Positions 36,032-44,977 of a stretch of DNA of 64,000 nt are shown here, one piece after another. Made by a program: the position numbers and the translations under genes. The DNA is taken from positions 226,386 to 290,385 of the forward strand of contig NZ_CABVHY010000004.1 of assembly GCF_902497875.1 (NCBI RefSeq). Reading direction: 5' to 3'. Position 1 is the stretch's first letter, and every line of letters begins with the position of its first letter. Source of the stretch: Pseudomonas fluorescens (GTDB lineage Bacteria > Pseudomonadota > Gammaproteobacteria > Pseudomonadales > Pseudomonadaceae). Below the pieces are notes generated by a model. It did no database searches. It was not told where the DNA came from and worked only from the letters and a program-made list of their open reading frames with translations.

Positions 36032-37216
36032 TTACCAGGTCAGTACTGCGCCGACGGCGAAGGTGTCGGTGTCTTCATTCTGGGCGACGGTGTCGTGGCC
36101 GTCGATTTCGAACTGGTTGTACTCGGCCACCAGCTTGAGGTTGTCATTGACGTCATGGAATAGCGCAATCCCGCGGGTTTCATAATCCGCGCCGCTGCCG
36201 ACCACGCCGTTGCCGTCGTCTTTGGTTTTGCCATAGGACAACGCCAGGCGGTTTTTGCCGAGTTTGTAGGAGCCCTGCACCAGGTAGCCGTCGCTGTCGA
36301 CTTCACGCAGGGTTGCTTCGCCGGCGTTGTTGGTGAAGAACGGATTGATACCCTTGGCCTGGAAGCCCGAACCGGTCAGCGACAAGCCGCCCATCTTCGC
36401 CTGCACGCCGTAGCCGACGCCTTTGGAGGTGACCGACTGCACCGCGGAGTCGGTGTTTTCCGAAGTCTGGTAGCTGCCGTTGAGCCAGCTGTAGATCTTT
36501 GCGCCACCGACGTCGAACTGGTAGGTGATCTCGCTCTCGGTCCGCGGGTTTTCCTGGTAGGCCTTGCCCAGCGCGCTGTCGTCGTTGGTGTCCACCGGGT
36601 CCATGATCCCCACCGCGATGCGCAGGCCGTCCATGACCGGCGTGCGGTAGGTGATCTGCGAGGTCGGGAACGGGTACGGGTAGCCGGTGCCGATGTTGCC
36701 GAACGACACCCCGCCGCCATCCACCAGCCCCAGGGTATCGCTGACCTGGCCGTAACCGGCGAGCATCTCGTCGAGCAGGATGTTGGAACGGGCGAACAGC
36801 CCGAAATCTTTACCGATCAGCACTTCGCCCCAGCCCGGATTGCCCACGGTGCCGTAGAACTGCCGCACATCAATGGCGGTGTCAGTGCCGTTGGTTTGAC
36901 TGTCGTTGATAGTCACCCAAAACGACGCCCGCGCGCCGAGTTTCAAATCCTCGACTTGCTTGCCCATGTTGAACCCCAGGTAGTTGGGCAAGAAGCCCAT
37001 CTTCACCCGTGACTGCCGGCGGTCGAACTGCTCGCCCTCGCGGTCGACGTCGCTGTTGACGTAGAAGGCGTTGATGTAGCCATCGGTGGAGAAAGTAGTT
37101 TGGTCCTTGTCGTACAGCATGATTTCAGCCTTGGCCATCGAACTCATGCCCAGGGCCGACAGGCTGGCAATCAGTGCAGGCAAGAAACAGTGCTGAAAAT
37201 TCTTATTGTTGTGCAT
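36032..37216 (-). CDS. Outer-membrane porin (Gram-negative porin, Porin_4 type)
   Basis: A 394-aa protein with signal peptide (PALIASLSALGMSSMAKA), beta-strand-rich throughout and ending in the aromatic VGAVLTW typical of outer-membrane barrels. Typical porin segments include GWGEVLIGKDFGLFARSNIL and LVAEYNQFEIDGHDTVAQNE. It is a single gene. Its promoter region carries the TTGG-type motif found in front of ped genes (37282-37298), which suggests that it admits alcohols or related substrates. That link is inferred. Confidence 0.85.
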   Translation of the reverse strand: MHNNKNFQHCFLPALIASLSALGMSSMAKAEIMLYDKDQTTFSTDGYINAFYVNSDVDREGEQFDRRQSRVKMGFLPNYLGFNMGKQVEDLKLGARASFWVTINDSQTNGTDTAIDVRQFYGTVGNPGWGEVLIGKDFGLFARSNILLDEMLAGYGQVSDTLGLVDGGGVSFGNIGTGYPYPFPTSQITYRTPVMDGLRIAVGIMDPVDTNDDSALGKAYQENPRTESEITYQFDVGGAKIYSWLNGSYQTSENTDSAVQSVTSKGVGYGVQAKMGGLSLTGSGFQAKGINPFFTNNAGEATLREVDSDGYLVQGSYKLGKNRLALSYGKTKDDGNGVVGSGADYETRGIALFHDVNDNLKLVAEYNQFEIDGHDTVAQNEDTDTFAVGAVLTW

Positions 37217-37281
37217 GGCGCGCTCCGCAACCGGGGGACTTGATGTCGGAGGCGATTATCGAAAGACAGGGCCGCGCCTTA

Positions 37282-37298
37282 TATGCTGCCTTGGCGGC
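37282..37298. promoter_or_regulatory. TTGG-centred motif upstream of the porin
   Basis: TATGCTGCCTTGGCGGC lies 66-82 bp upstream of the porin start, with the same TATGCTRC-N-TTGG arrangement as the FIST and pqqA sites. Confidence 0.4.
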
Positions 37299-37433
37299 AA
37301 TTGGCAGGTGCTTTGGATTGGCGCGGGCGGCCCGGCAAATTCGATCCGGTACCGGACTGCTACGAGGCGCGAAACTTAAGGCTTATGAGCCCGGGTCGAT
37401 GGGATGATCGACCCGTGCGCCCATACACCCCCC

Positions 37434-37564
37434 GTAGCAGCTGCCGAAGGCTGCGTTCGGGCGCGAAGCGGTCGTAATAGGGCAAACCGCGTCCGTGCTG
37501 AAAGAATGAGGTTGCTGGTTTTACGACCGCTTCGCGCCCGAACGCAGGCTGCGCCAGCTGCTAC
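37434..37564. repeat. REPIN (GTAGCAGCTGCCGAAGGCTG family)
   Basis: Inverted copies at 37434-37478 and 37520-37564 both include GGGCGCGAAGCGGTCGTAA or its complement, in the 367-bp gap between the porin and dpkA. No gene was seen in this gap. Confidence 0.8.
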
Positions 37565-37583
37565 GAAGCGGGTTGTTCCTGAG

Positions 37584-38615
37584 TCACTGCGCCAGTTCAC
37601 GCAACTTTTTCAGTTCAGCTGCAGCCAGGGGAATGCCTGCGCTGCGGGATTTTTCCCGCGCTTGATAACGCCGGTCACCCGGCATGCGTTCCAGCCCGAC
37701 GGCGTGCATCTGCCGCACCAGTTCTTCGCTGCGACTGGCGAAGCTGTTGCCGCCGGCCTTGCTCGGGTCGATCAGGATCATCAGTTGGCCGGTCCAGGGC
37801 GTTTGCGCACCGGGGTGTTTCGACCAGTCGAACTCAAAGGAGAAATTGCCTCCGGTCAGCGCGGCGGCCAGCAGTTCAACCATCATCGACAACGCCGAGC
37901 CCTTGTGCCCGCCAAAGGGCAACAGCGCGCCGCCGGCGAGGATTGCTTGCGGGTCCCGGGTCGGCTGGCCCTGGCTGTCGACGCCCATGCCCGGTGGCAA
38001 TTGTTCGCCTTTGCGCGCAGCGATCTGCACATCGCCATGGGCAATGGCGCTGGTGGCGAGGTCGAAGACAATCGGCTCGCCGTCGGCACGGGGCGCGGCA
38101 AAGGCAATCGGGTTGGTGCCGAACAACGGCCGTTGCGCGCCATGGGGCACCACGCAGGTCATGCTGTTGACCACACTCAAGGCCACCAGCCCCTGCCTGG
38201 CAAAGGGTTCGACGTCTGGCCATAGCGCGGCGAAATGGTGCGAGTTGCGAATCGCCAATACCGCGATCCCGGCGCTGCGGGCCTTTTCGATCAGCAGTTC
38301 GCGGGCGGCAGCCAGTGCCGGTTGAGCGAAACCGTTGGCGGCGTCTACCCGCACAAAACCCGAGGCCAGATCCTCGACAATCGGCTGCGCCTGGCCATCG
38401 ACCCAACCACTGGCCAGCGACGACAAGTAGCCGGGAATGCGAAACACCCCATGACTATGGGAACCGTCGCGCTGCGCCCTCGCGCAGTTGTCGGCGAGAA
38501 TCCGCGCGACCTCGCTGGAGGTGCCGTGGCGCTCGAAGATCTGTTGCAACAAGTGGCTTAACTCGGCCAGGCCAAGATGCTCTACCTCGGCCGATACAGG
38601 GGTGGATTGGGACAT
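37584..38615 (-). CDS. dpkA: Delta1-piperideine-2-carboxylate/pyrroline-2-carboxylate reductase
   Basis: A 343-aa NADPH-dependent reductase of the malate/lactate dehydrogenase-2 superfamily. Family motifs: RDGSHSHGVFRIPGYL, IAVLAIRNSHHFAALWPDVE, LFGTNPIAFAAPRADGEPIV, and LLPFGGHKGSALSMMVELLA. In P. putida DpkA turns the cyclic imine made from D-lysine into L-pipecolate. The gene is divergent from an RpiR regulator and an amino-acid ABC transporter with an FAD oxidase, exactly the P. putida D-lysine locus. Confidence 0.9.
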   Translation of the reverse strand: MSQSTPVSAEVEHLGLAELSHLLQQIFERHGTSSEVARILADNCARAQRDGSHSHGVFRIPGYLSSLASGWVDGQAQPIVEDLASGFVRVDAANGFAQPALAAARELLIEKARSAGIAVLAIRNSHHFAALWPDVEPFARQGLVALSVVNSMTCVVPHGAQRPLFGTNPIAFAAPRADGEPIVFDLATSAIAHGDVQIAARKGEQLPPGMGVDSQGQPTRDPQAILAGGALLPFGGHKGSALSMMVELLAAALTGGNFSFEFDWSKHPGAQTPWTGQLMILIDPSKAGGNSFASRSEELVRQMHAVGLERMPGDRRYQAREKSRSAGIPLAAAELKKLRELAQ

Positions 38616-38663
38616 TGCGAAGCTCCGGGGGACATTGTTATTGGGGGTGGGCTGCAGCAGCCT

Positions 38664-38711
38664 GACTATCTAGTCATGCTAGTTATCTGTCAAATATTGA
38701 CTTAATGACAG
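38664..38711. promoter_or_regulatory. Candidate operators between dpkA and the rpiR-type gene
   Basis: The divergent promoter region contains GACTA-TC-TAGTC (38664-38675) and CTGTCA-N13-TGACAG (38687-38711). Both are perfect inverted repeats placed where the RpiR-type regulator could control both directions. Assignment to that protein is inferred. Confidence 0.4.
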
Positions 38712-38759
38712 AAAACATTCACCTTCTGCTCAAGCGCTGAATAACAACAGGAAACAGCC

Positions 38760-39635
38760 TTGAGCCAGCCCATCAAACAACGTCTTGAAAGCAGCTTGTC
38801 GACCGCCGCCGCCTCGGGCCGGGCGATCGCCAATTACATGCTGGCCAACCTTTACGAGTTGCCCTTCCAGACCTCGGCGGATATCGCCGCCAAGCTGGGC
38901 GTCAGCGAGTCCACGGTCGGGCGCTTCTGCCGCTCCATCGGCTACAGCCATTTCAAGGATTTGAAAAACGACCTGAAAACCGACCTGGGCGAAGGTCCAT
39001 GGCTGGTCGGTGAACGCTTGCAGGAGTTCCGCCAGCAGTCCAGCCAGAGCCCCCAGGGCTTGCCGCACAGTTTCGAGCTGGAAGTCGGCGCGCTGATGAA
39101 AGTCTACGAATACAGCCTGACCCCGACCTGGCAAACCGTCAGCCAGCGCCTGGCCACCCGGCGCAAGGTGTTTGTCGCCGGTTTCCAGACCGAACGCGGT
39201 ATCGCTGCATCCATGGTCCATCTGCTGCAGTACCTGCGCGATGGCGTGCAGCTGGTGGATGGCGCCGCCGGACATTACGCCGACGTGCTGCTGAGCAAAC
39301 CCGAGGAATGCGCGCTGGTGGTGTTCGAAGCCCGGCGGTATTCCCGTCACGCCCTGAATCTGTGTCGCAAGGCCCGCGAAGCCGGGATCCCGGTGACCCT
39401 GGTCACCGACACCTTCTGCGACTGGGCCGAACAGAACGCCGATGAAGTGTTCCGCGTGCCCACCGAGTTCAACCTGTTCTGGGAGTCCACGGCGGCCATG
39501 CTGTCGCTGGTGCACCTGCTGGTCAACGAGGTGTGCAAGCAGTTGGGCCCCGAAGTCGAAAGACGTCTTGAAGCAACCGCAGCCTTACATAACGAGTTCG
39601 TTGGATATACATCCTCACCAGGACCAAAACAATAA
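38760..39635 (+). CDS. RpiR-family transcriptional regulator of the D-lysine locus
   Basis: A 291-aa regulator. N-terminal helix-turn-helix (TSADIAAKLGVSESTVGRFC with RSIGYSHFKDLK) and C-terminal SIS domain (RKVFVAGFQTERGIAASMVH, then LVVFEARRYSRHALNLCRKA). SIS domains in this family bind sugar phosphates or other small ligands; here the effector is likely a lysine breakdown product. The start is TTG at 38760 with AGGA about 7 nt upstream, as no suitable ATG is present. Confidence 0.88.
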   Translation: MSQPIKQRLESSLSTAAASGRAIANYMLANLYELPFQTSADIAAKLGVSESTVGRFCRSIGYSHFKDLKNDLKTDLGEGPWLVGERLQEFRQQSSQSPQGLPHSFELEVGALMKVYEYSLTPTWQTVSQRLATRRKVFVAGFQTERGIAASMVHLLQYLRDGVQLVDGAAGHYADVLLSKPEECALVVFEARRYSRHALNLCRKAREAGIPVTLVTDTFCDWAEQNADEVFRVPTEFNLFWESTAAMLSLVHLLVNEVCKQLGPEVERRLEATAALHNEFVGYTSSPGPKQ

Positions 39636-39647
39636 TCGAGGTGTCAC

Positions 39648-40403
39648 TTGAAAAACGTCATTCGCTTTGCAGCTACCTGTGCAATGGTCATCGCCGGAGT
39701 CTCCGGGGCCCAGGCTGAAGTACTGAAAATCGCCACCGAAGGCGCTTACCCGCCGTTCAACTATGTGGACTCGGACAACAAGCTGCACGGCTTCGACGTC
39801 GATATCGCCAACGCCCTGTGCGAACGCATGAAAGTCGAGTGCAGCATCGTCGCCCAGGATTGGGAAGGCATCATCCCGGCGCTGATGGCGAAGAAATACG
39901 ATGCGGTAGTCGCCTCGATGATTGCCACCGATGAACGCAAGAAGAAGATCGCCTTTACCAATCACTACTACCGCACTCCGCTCTCCGTCGCGGTGGCCAA
40001 GGACTCGGCCATCACCGACGCCCAGACCAGGTTCAAAGGTCTGACGGTCGGCGCCCAATCGTCTTCGACCCAGGCGATCTACGCCGAAGATCATTACGCC
40101 CCGGCCGGTGCCGATGTGAAGTTCTACCCGACGCTGGACGAAGCCAACAGCGACCTCGCCGCCGGCCGCCTGGACGGGGTGATTGCCGACAAGTTTCCGC
40201 TGCTGGCCTGGGCCGAAAGCACCGGCAAGGATTGCTGCAAGATCATCGGCGACGTCAACGGCACCACCGCCGATGCCTCGATCGCCGTGCGCCAGGAAGA
40301 CAACGCCCTGCGTGAACGACTGAACAAGGCGCTGGATGAAATCGTCGCCGACGGCACTTACAAAAAGATCTCCAGCCGCTACTTCGCCTTCGATATCTAC
40401 TGA
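39648..40403 (+). CDS. Periplasmic amino-acid-binding protein of the D-lysine ABC transporter
   Basis: A 251-aa type-2 periplasmic binding protein of the lysine/arginine/ornithine family, with signal peptide (FAATCAMVIAGVSGAQA). Binding-site regions include IATEGAYPPFNYVDSDNKLH and DVDIANALCERMKVECSIVA. The start is TTG at 39648 with a GAGGTG upstream. It comes 12 nt after the regulator gene, so expression is probably joint. Ligand preference (D-lysine, pipecolate or similar) is taken from context. Confidence 0.88.
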   Translation: MKNVIRFAATCAMVIAGVSGAQAEVLKIATEGAYPPFNYVDSDNKLHGFDVDIANALCERMKVECSIVAQDWEGIIPALMAKKYDAVVASMIATDERKKKIAFTNHYYRTPLSVAVAKDSAITDAQTRFKGLTVGAQSSSTQAIYAEDHYAPAGADVKFYPTLDEANSDLAAGRLDGVIADKFPLLAWAESTGKDCCKIIGDVNGTTADASIAVRQEDNALRERLNKALDEIVADGTYKKISSRYFAFDIY

Positions 40404-40515
40404 GCCTTCGGGTCCGCGGCACTGGCCTCGGACCTGTCCCCCTGACACCCCTGCCCCGCGCTCGCCCTGAGCGCGTCGGCGGCGTGCAGGCTTAATTTCG
40501 CGAGAGGGTTCGGGC

Positions 40516-41235
40516 ATGTTCGAACATCTGTCACTGTTATCTTTCGCCAGCGGCGGCTGGGGCTCGGCCTTGTTGGCCGGGGCCCTGGTGACCATCGCGC
40601 TGGCCCTCAGCTGTGTGCCGATCGGTTTGCCGCTGGGCCTCGGCGTGGCCCTGGCAGCCCGTTCCAAACGGCGCTGGTTGCGGACTTCGGCCACGGTGTT
40701 CTCTACCGTGTTCCGTGGGCTGCCCGAGCTACTGACCCTGCTGATCATTTACTACGGCTGCCAGATCGCCGCGCAGAAAATCCTCGCCGCCATGGGCTAC
40801 CAGACCGAGGTCACGATCAACACCTTCGTCGCCGCGATGATCGCCTTCAGCCTGGTGTTCGCCGCGTTTTCCAGCGAGATCTGGCTGGGCGCCTTCAAGA
40901 CGGTGCCCAAGGGCCAGTTCGAGGCGGCCGCGGCGCTGGGTTTGTCCAAGGGCACGACCTTTCGCAAGGTGGTGCTGCCGCAACTGGCGCGCATTGCCCT
41001 GCCGGGCCTGTCGAATAACTGGTTGTCGCTGCTCAAGGACACCTCACTGGTCTCGACCATCTCCCTGGTGGACCTGATGCGCCAGACCAACCTGGCGGTC
41101 AGCGTGACCAAGGAACCGATGTTCTTCTACGCCGTAGCCTGCTTCGGCTACCTGTTTTTCTCGGCATTGTCCGGTCGCTTGTTCCACTTTCTCGAACAGT
41201 ACTTCAGCCGCCATCAACGGAGTGCCCGGCCATGA
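40516..41235 (+). CDS. Amino-acid ABC transporter permease 1
   Basis: A 239-aa inner-membrane protein of the HisM/HisQ family with about five membrane helices. It has the EAA loop GQFEAAAALGLSKGTTFRKV for contact with the ATPase. The stop overlaps the second permease start (ATGA). Confidence 0.92.
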   Translation: MFEHLSLLSFASGGWGSALLAGALVTIALALSCVPIGLPLGLGVALAARSKRRWLRTSATVFSTVFRGLPELLTLLIIYYGCQIAAQKILAAMGYQTEVTINTFVAAMIAFSLVFAAFSSEIWLGAFKTVPKGQFEAAAALGLSKGTTFRKVVLPQLARIALPGLSNNWLSLLKDTSLVSTISLVDLMRQTNLAVSVTKEPMFFYAVACFGYLFFSALSGRLFHFLEQYFSRHQRSARP

Positions 41236-41942
41236 GCTTCGATGAACTGTTGAACCTGTTCCTCAGCCCCGAACTGCTCGAACGCTACGGCCCACGCTTT
41301 ATCGACGGCTTGCTGGTGACCGGCAAACTGGTGGCGATCTCCTTCACCCTCGGCGCCCTGCTCGGCCTGCTCATTGCTCTTGGCCGGTTGTCGAGCAACC
41401 GGTTTTTGCGCGGCTTCACCGGCGCTTATGTGTACTTTTTCCGCGGTTCGCCGCTGCTCGCCCAGTTGTTCATGCTGTATTACGGCCTGGGTTCGTTCAA
41501 AGGCTTCTGGCAGGATGTCGGCCTCTGGTGGTTCTTCCGCGATGCCTGGTTCTGCACCCTGCTGGCCTTCACCCTGAACACCGCGGCCTACCAGGCCGAG
41601 ATCCTGCGCGGCGCCCTGCTGGCCGTCGCCCAGGGCCAGCGCGAAGCGTCCAAGGCCCTGAGCCTGTCGCGCTGGACCACGTTTCGCAAAGTCATCCTGC
41701 CGCAGTCGTTGCTGGTGGCCATCGGGCCGCTGGGCAACGAGCTGATCCTGATGATCAAGGCCAGCGCCATTGCCTCGCTGGTGACCATCTATGACTTGAT
41801 GGGCGTGACCAAGCTGGCCTTCTCCCGCAGCTTCGACTTCCAGATCTACCTGTGGGCCGCGGTGCTCTACCTGCTGATCGTCGAAGTGGTGCGGCGCAGC
41901 CTGAAACTGCTTGAAGGCCGTCTCGGCCGTCATTTGAACTGA
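41232..41942 (+). CDS. Amino-acid ABC transporter permease 2
   Basis: A 236-aa inner-membrane partner of the preceding permease, with the EAA loop GQREASKALSLSRWTTFRKV and the family sequence VYFFRGSPLLAQLFMLYYGL. Forms a heterodimer channel by family precedent. Confidence 0.92.
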   Translation: MSFDELLNLFLSPELLERYGPRFIDGLLVTGKLVAISFTLGALLGLLIALGRLSSNRFLRGFTGAYVYFFRGSPLLAQLFMLYYGLGSFKGFWQDVGLWWFFRDAWFCTLLAFTLNTAAYQAEILRGALLAVAQGQREASKALSLSRWTTFRKVILPQSLLVAIGPLGNELILMIKASAIASLVTIYDLMGVTKLAFSRSFDFQIYLWAAVLYLLIVEVVRRSLKLLEGRLGRHLN

Positions 41943-41991
41943 TCCGATTTTCCCGGGCCGCCAAGGTGGCCCGCGTACCAGGGATTTACCC

Positions 41992-43233
41992 ATGCATTGT
42001 GAAACCATCGTTCTCGGCGCCGGGATTGTCGGCGTCAGCACCGCCCTGCAGTTGCAGGCCCGCGGCCGCAAAGTGGTGCTGCTCGACCGCGAGCAACCGG
42101 GCAACGGCACCAGCCATGGCAACGCCGGCTTGATCGAGCGCGCCAGCGTCATCCCCTATGCGTTTCCGCGCCAGCTGTCGAAGCTGCTGCGCTATGGCCT
42201 CAATCAACAGTCGGATGTGCGCTATAGCCTGCGTTACCTGCCCAAAGCCGGTCCCTGGTTGCTGCAATACTGGCGCAACTCCGGGCCCAAGGGCTTGGCC
42301 GCGGCGACCCGCGCCATGCTGCCGCTGGTGGAACGCTGCGTCAGTGAACATGAGCTGCTGGCTGAACCGGCAGGCATGAATGGCCTGATCCAGGGCGGCG
42401 GCTGGATCGAAGCCTTCAGCGATCAGGCGGCATTCGAACAAGCGCAGCGGGACGCCCTGGACCTGAGCGAGTACGGATTGAACTATGCGGTGCTCGACCG
42501 GCAGCGGATCCACCAACTCGAGCCCGGGCTGCACGCCGATGTGGTGGGAGGCCTGCACTGGCTGGACCCCAAGACCGTCAGCGATCCCGGTGGCCTGACC
42601 CGTGGTTACGCCGAACTGTTCCAGAAACGCGGCGGGACTTTTGTCCTCGGCGATGCCCTGAGCCTGCGCCAGAACAATGGCCAATGGCAGGTGCAAAGCG
42701 ACCGGGGACTGATCAGCGGCAATGAAGCGGTGGTTGCCCTCGGGCCCCAGGCCCGGGGCATTTTCGAACCCTTGGGCTATCGCATTCCGCTGGCGATCAA
42801 GCGCGGCTATCACATGCACTACGCGGCCAGACCCGGGGTCCCGATGCAGCATCCGATTCTCGACCCGGTGGGTGGTTACGTGCTGGCGCCGATGGTGCGT
42901 GGCATTCGATTGACCACCGGCATCGAGTTTGCCGACAGCGATGACCCGATCAACGAAATCCAGCTGCGCCGTTGCGAAGAATTGGCGCGGCACTTCTACC
43001 CGCTGGGCGAGCGCCTGGATGCCGAACCCTGGCTCGGTCGCCGGCCGTGCCTGCCGGACATGTGCCCGGTGATTGGCCCGGCCAGTCGCCACCCGGGGTT
43101 GTGGTTCAACTTCGGCCACGCGCATCACGGCCTGACCCTGGGCCCGGTCAGCGGCCGCCTGCTGGCCGAGATGATGACCGGCAGCATGCCGTTTACCGAC
43201 CCGACACCCTACAGCGCCGAGCGCTTCCACTGA
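41992..43233 (+). CDS. amaD: FAD-dependent D-amino-acid (D-lysine) oxidase/dehydrogenase
   Basis: A 413-aa DadA-like flavoenzyme. The dinucleotide motif is [20 protein letters not shown] at the N terminus; later motifs are [20 protein letters not shown] and the C-terminal [20 protein letters not shown]. It would deaminate D-lysine to the keto acid that cyclises to piperideine-2-carboxylate, the DpkA substrate. The P. putida counterpart in the same gene order is AmaD. Substrate assignment relies on context; a general D-amino-acid dehydrogenase is the alternative. Confidence 0.85.
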   Translation: MHCETIVLGAGIVGVSTALQLQARGRKVVLLDREQPGNGTSHGNAGLIERASVIPYAFPRQLSKLLRYGLNQQSDVRYSLRYLPKAGPWLLQYWRNSGPKGLAAATRAMLPLVERCVSEHELLAEPAGMNGLIQGGGWIEAFSDQAAFEQAQRDALDLSEYGLNYAVLDRQRIHQLEPGLHADVVGGLHWLDPKTVSDPGGLTRGYAELFQKRGGTFVLGDALSLRQNNGQWQVQSDRGLISGNEAVVALGPQARGIFEPLGYRIPLAIKRGYHMHYAARPGVPMQHPILDPVGGYVLAPMVRGIRLTTGIEFADSDDPINEIQLRRCEELARHFYPLGERLDAEPWLGRRPCLPDMCPVIGPASRHPGLWFNFGHAHHGLTLGPVSGRLLAEMMTGSMPFTDPTPYSAERFH

Positions 43234-43250
43234 TCGCTGGAGAGATAAGC

Positions 43251-44039
43251 ATGCAATCCGCCACTGCCCTGCTGCAAACCCCGACGATCGCCGCCCCTGA
43301 CACGCGCAAGGTGGTGGTCGATATCGCCGGCCTGAACAAGTTCTACGGCGCCTTTCACGTGCTGCACGACATTGACCTGAAAGTCCGCGAAGGCGAACGC
43401 ATCGTGCTCTGCGGCCCGTCCGGTTCCGGCAAATCGACGCTGATCCGTTGCATCAACCGCCTGGAAATCGCCGAAAAAGGTCGCATCCTGATCGACGCCA
43501 CCGACCTCTCGCAAAACACCCGAGAAGCTGCCAAAGTCCGCAGCGAAGTGGGCATGGTGTTCCAACACTTCAACCTGTTCCCGCACATGAGCGTGCTCGA
43601 CAACTGCACCCTGGCGCCGATCTCGGTCCGCGGTCTGCCGCGCAAGAAGGCCGAAGAACTGGCGCGCAATTACCTGAACAAAGTCGGCATCGAAAACCAG
43701 GCCGACAAATACCCCAGCCAACTCTCCGGCGGCCAGCAACAACGGGTAGCCATTGCCCGAGCGTTGTGCATGGAACCGAAGATCATGCTGTTCGACGAAC
43801 CGACCTCGGCGCTGGACCCGGAAATGGTCAGCGAAGTGCTGGATGTCATGGTCAAGCTCGCCGGCAGCGGCATGACCATGCTCTGCGTCACCCACGAAAT
43901 GGGCTTCGCCCGGCAAGTGGCCGAGCGGGTGCTGTTTCTCGATGGCGGGAAAATCATCGAAGATGCGCCGCCGAACGACTTCTTCGGCGCGCCGAAAAGT
44001 GCTCGGGCCAAAGCCTTTCTTGCGCAGATAGTGCATTAA
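43251..44039 (+). CDS. Amino-acid ABC transporter ATPase
   Basis: A 262-aa ATPase of the GlnQ/HisP type. Walker [10 protein letters not shown], signature [15 protein letters not shown], Walker [14 protein letters not shown], switch His in CVTHEMGF. The ATG at 43251 has GGAGAG upstream. It closes the D-lysine operon and is followed by a small terminator-like hairpin. Confidence 0.94.
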   Translation: MQSATALLQTPTIAAPDTRKVVVDIAGLNKFYGAFHVLHDIDLKVREGERIVLCGPSGSGKSTLIRCINRLEIAEKGRILIDATDLSQNTREAAKVRSEVGMVFQHFNLFPHMSVLDNCTLAPISVRGLPRKKAEELARNYLNKVGIENQADKYPSQLSGGQQQRVAIARALCMEPKIMLFDEPTSALDPEMVSEVLDVMVKLAGSGMTMLCVTHEMGFARQVAERVLFLDGGKIIEDAPPNDFFGAPKSARAKAFLAQIVH

Positions 44040-44101
44040 GGTCGGCACACGCTTGCGGTGACCCGGATGGGTGCCGCAGGTGCCGGTTCGAGCGGTGACA
44101 T

Positions 44102-44123
44102 CCGGCACAAAAGCCGGAATTTT
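44102..44123 (+). terminator. Hairpin after the ABC ATPase gene
   Basis: CCGGC-ACAAAA-GCCGG followed by AATTTT, 63 bp after the stop. Short stem (5 bp), so moderate strength at best. Confidence 0.5.
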
Positions 44124-44132
44124 GCATGTTTA

Positions 44133-44156
44133 TGTATCCATGGCGAGCTGGATACA
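44133..44156. promoter_or_regulatory. Perfect inverted repeat upstream of the OmpR-type regulator
   Basis: TGTATCCA-N8-TGGATACA lies 81-104 bp upstream of the response-regulator start. The half site TGTATC recurs three times upstream of the DUF692 gene (46516-46590). It may be an autoregulatory site for the adjacent two-component system. Confidence 0.5.
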
Positions 44157-44236
44157 CTGCAATACAAAGGCCTGGGGGAAAGTCGGGAAAGGCTCGATAT
44201 GCTGTGTCACAAACAGACACAGACAGGGCTGAGCAG

Positions 44237-44977
44237 ATGGAACATGTCGATCACATTCTGATAGTCGATGATGATCGCGAGATCAGAGAACTGGTGGGCA
44301 ACTACCTGAAGAAGAACGGTCTGCGCACCACGGTGGTCGCCGATGGGCGGCAGATGCGCAGCTTCCTCGAATCGACGCCGGTCGATCTGATCGTACTCGA
44401 CATCATGATGCCCGGCGACGACGGCCTGATGCTCTGTCGCGAGCTGCGGGCCGGCAAACACAAAAACACCCCGGTGCTGATGCTCACCGCCCGCAACGAC
44501 GAAACCGACCGGATCATCGGCCTCGAAATGGGCGCCGACGACTATCTGGTCAAACCCTTCGCCGCCCGCGAGTTGCTGGCGCGGATCAATGCGGTGCTGC
44601 GGCGCACGCGGATGCTGCCGCCGAACCTGGTGGTCAGCGAAAGCGGCCGGCTGTTGGGTTTTGGTCGCTGGCGCCTGGATACCTCGGCCCGCCACCTGCT
44701 CGACAAGGACGGCACCCTGGTGGCCCTGAGTGGTGCCGAGTATCGTCTGCTGCGGGTATTTCTCGATCATCCACAACGGGTGCTCAGCCGCGACCAACTG
44801 CTCAACCTGACCCAGGGCCGCGACGCCGAGCTGTTTGACCGTTCCATCGACCTGCTGGTCAGCCGCCTGCGCCAGCGTCTGTTGGATGATGCCCGGGAAC
44901 CGGCGTGCATCAAGACGGTGCGCAGTGAAGGTTATGTGTTCTCTATGCCGGTAGAAGTCCTCGGGGCGCCAGCATGA
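44237..44977 (+). CDS. OmpR-type response regulator
   Basis: A 246-aa regulator. The receiver is MEHVDHILIVDDDREIREL with phosphoacceptor Asp55 (LIVLDIMMPGDDGL) and Lys in DDYLVKPFAARELL. The C-terminal winged helix (Trans_reg_C) runs from SGAEYRLLRVFLDHPQRVLS through FDRSIDLLVSRLRQRL to KTVRSEGYVF. It is closest to OmpR/PhoB-class regulators; the signal is unknown. Start at 44237; the stop overlaps the kinase start (ATGA). Confidence 0.92.
   Translation: MEHVDHILIVDDDREIRELVGNYLKKNGLRTTVVADGRQMRSFLESTPVDLIVLDIMMPGDDGLMLCRELRAGKHKNTPVLMLTARNDETDRIIGLEMGADDYLVKPFAARELLARINAVLRRTRMLPPNLVVSESGRLLGFGRWRLDTSARHLLDKDGTLVALSGAEYRLLRVFLDHPQRVLSRDQLLNLTQGRDAELFDRSIDLLVSRLRQRLLDDAREPACIKTVRSEGYVFSMPVEVLGAPA

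Noticed and set aside
42972..43250. Extended N terminus of the ABC ATPase overlapping the FAD oxidase
   Set aside because: The upstream part overlaps the oxidase in another frame; ATG 43251 has a good ribosome-binding site and gives normal family length.
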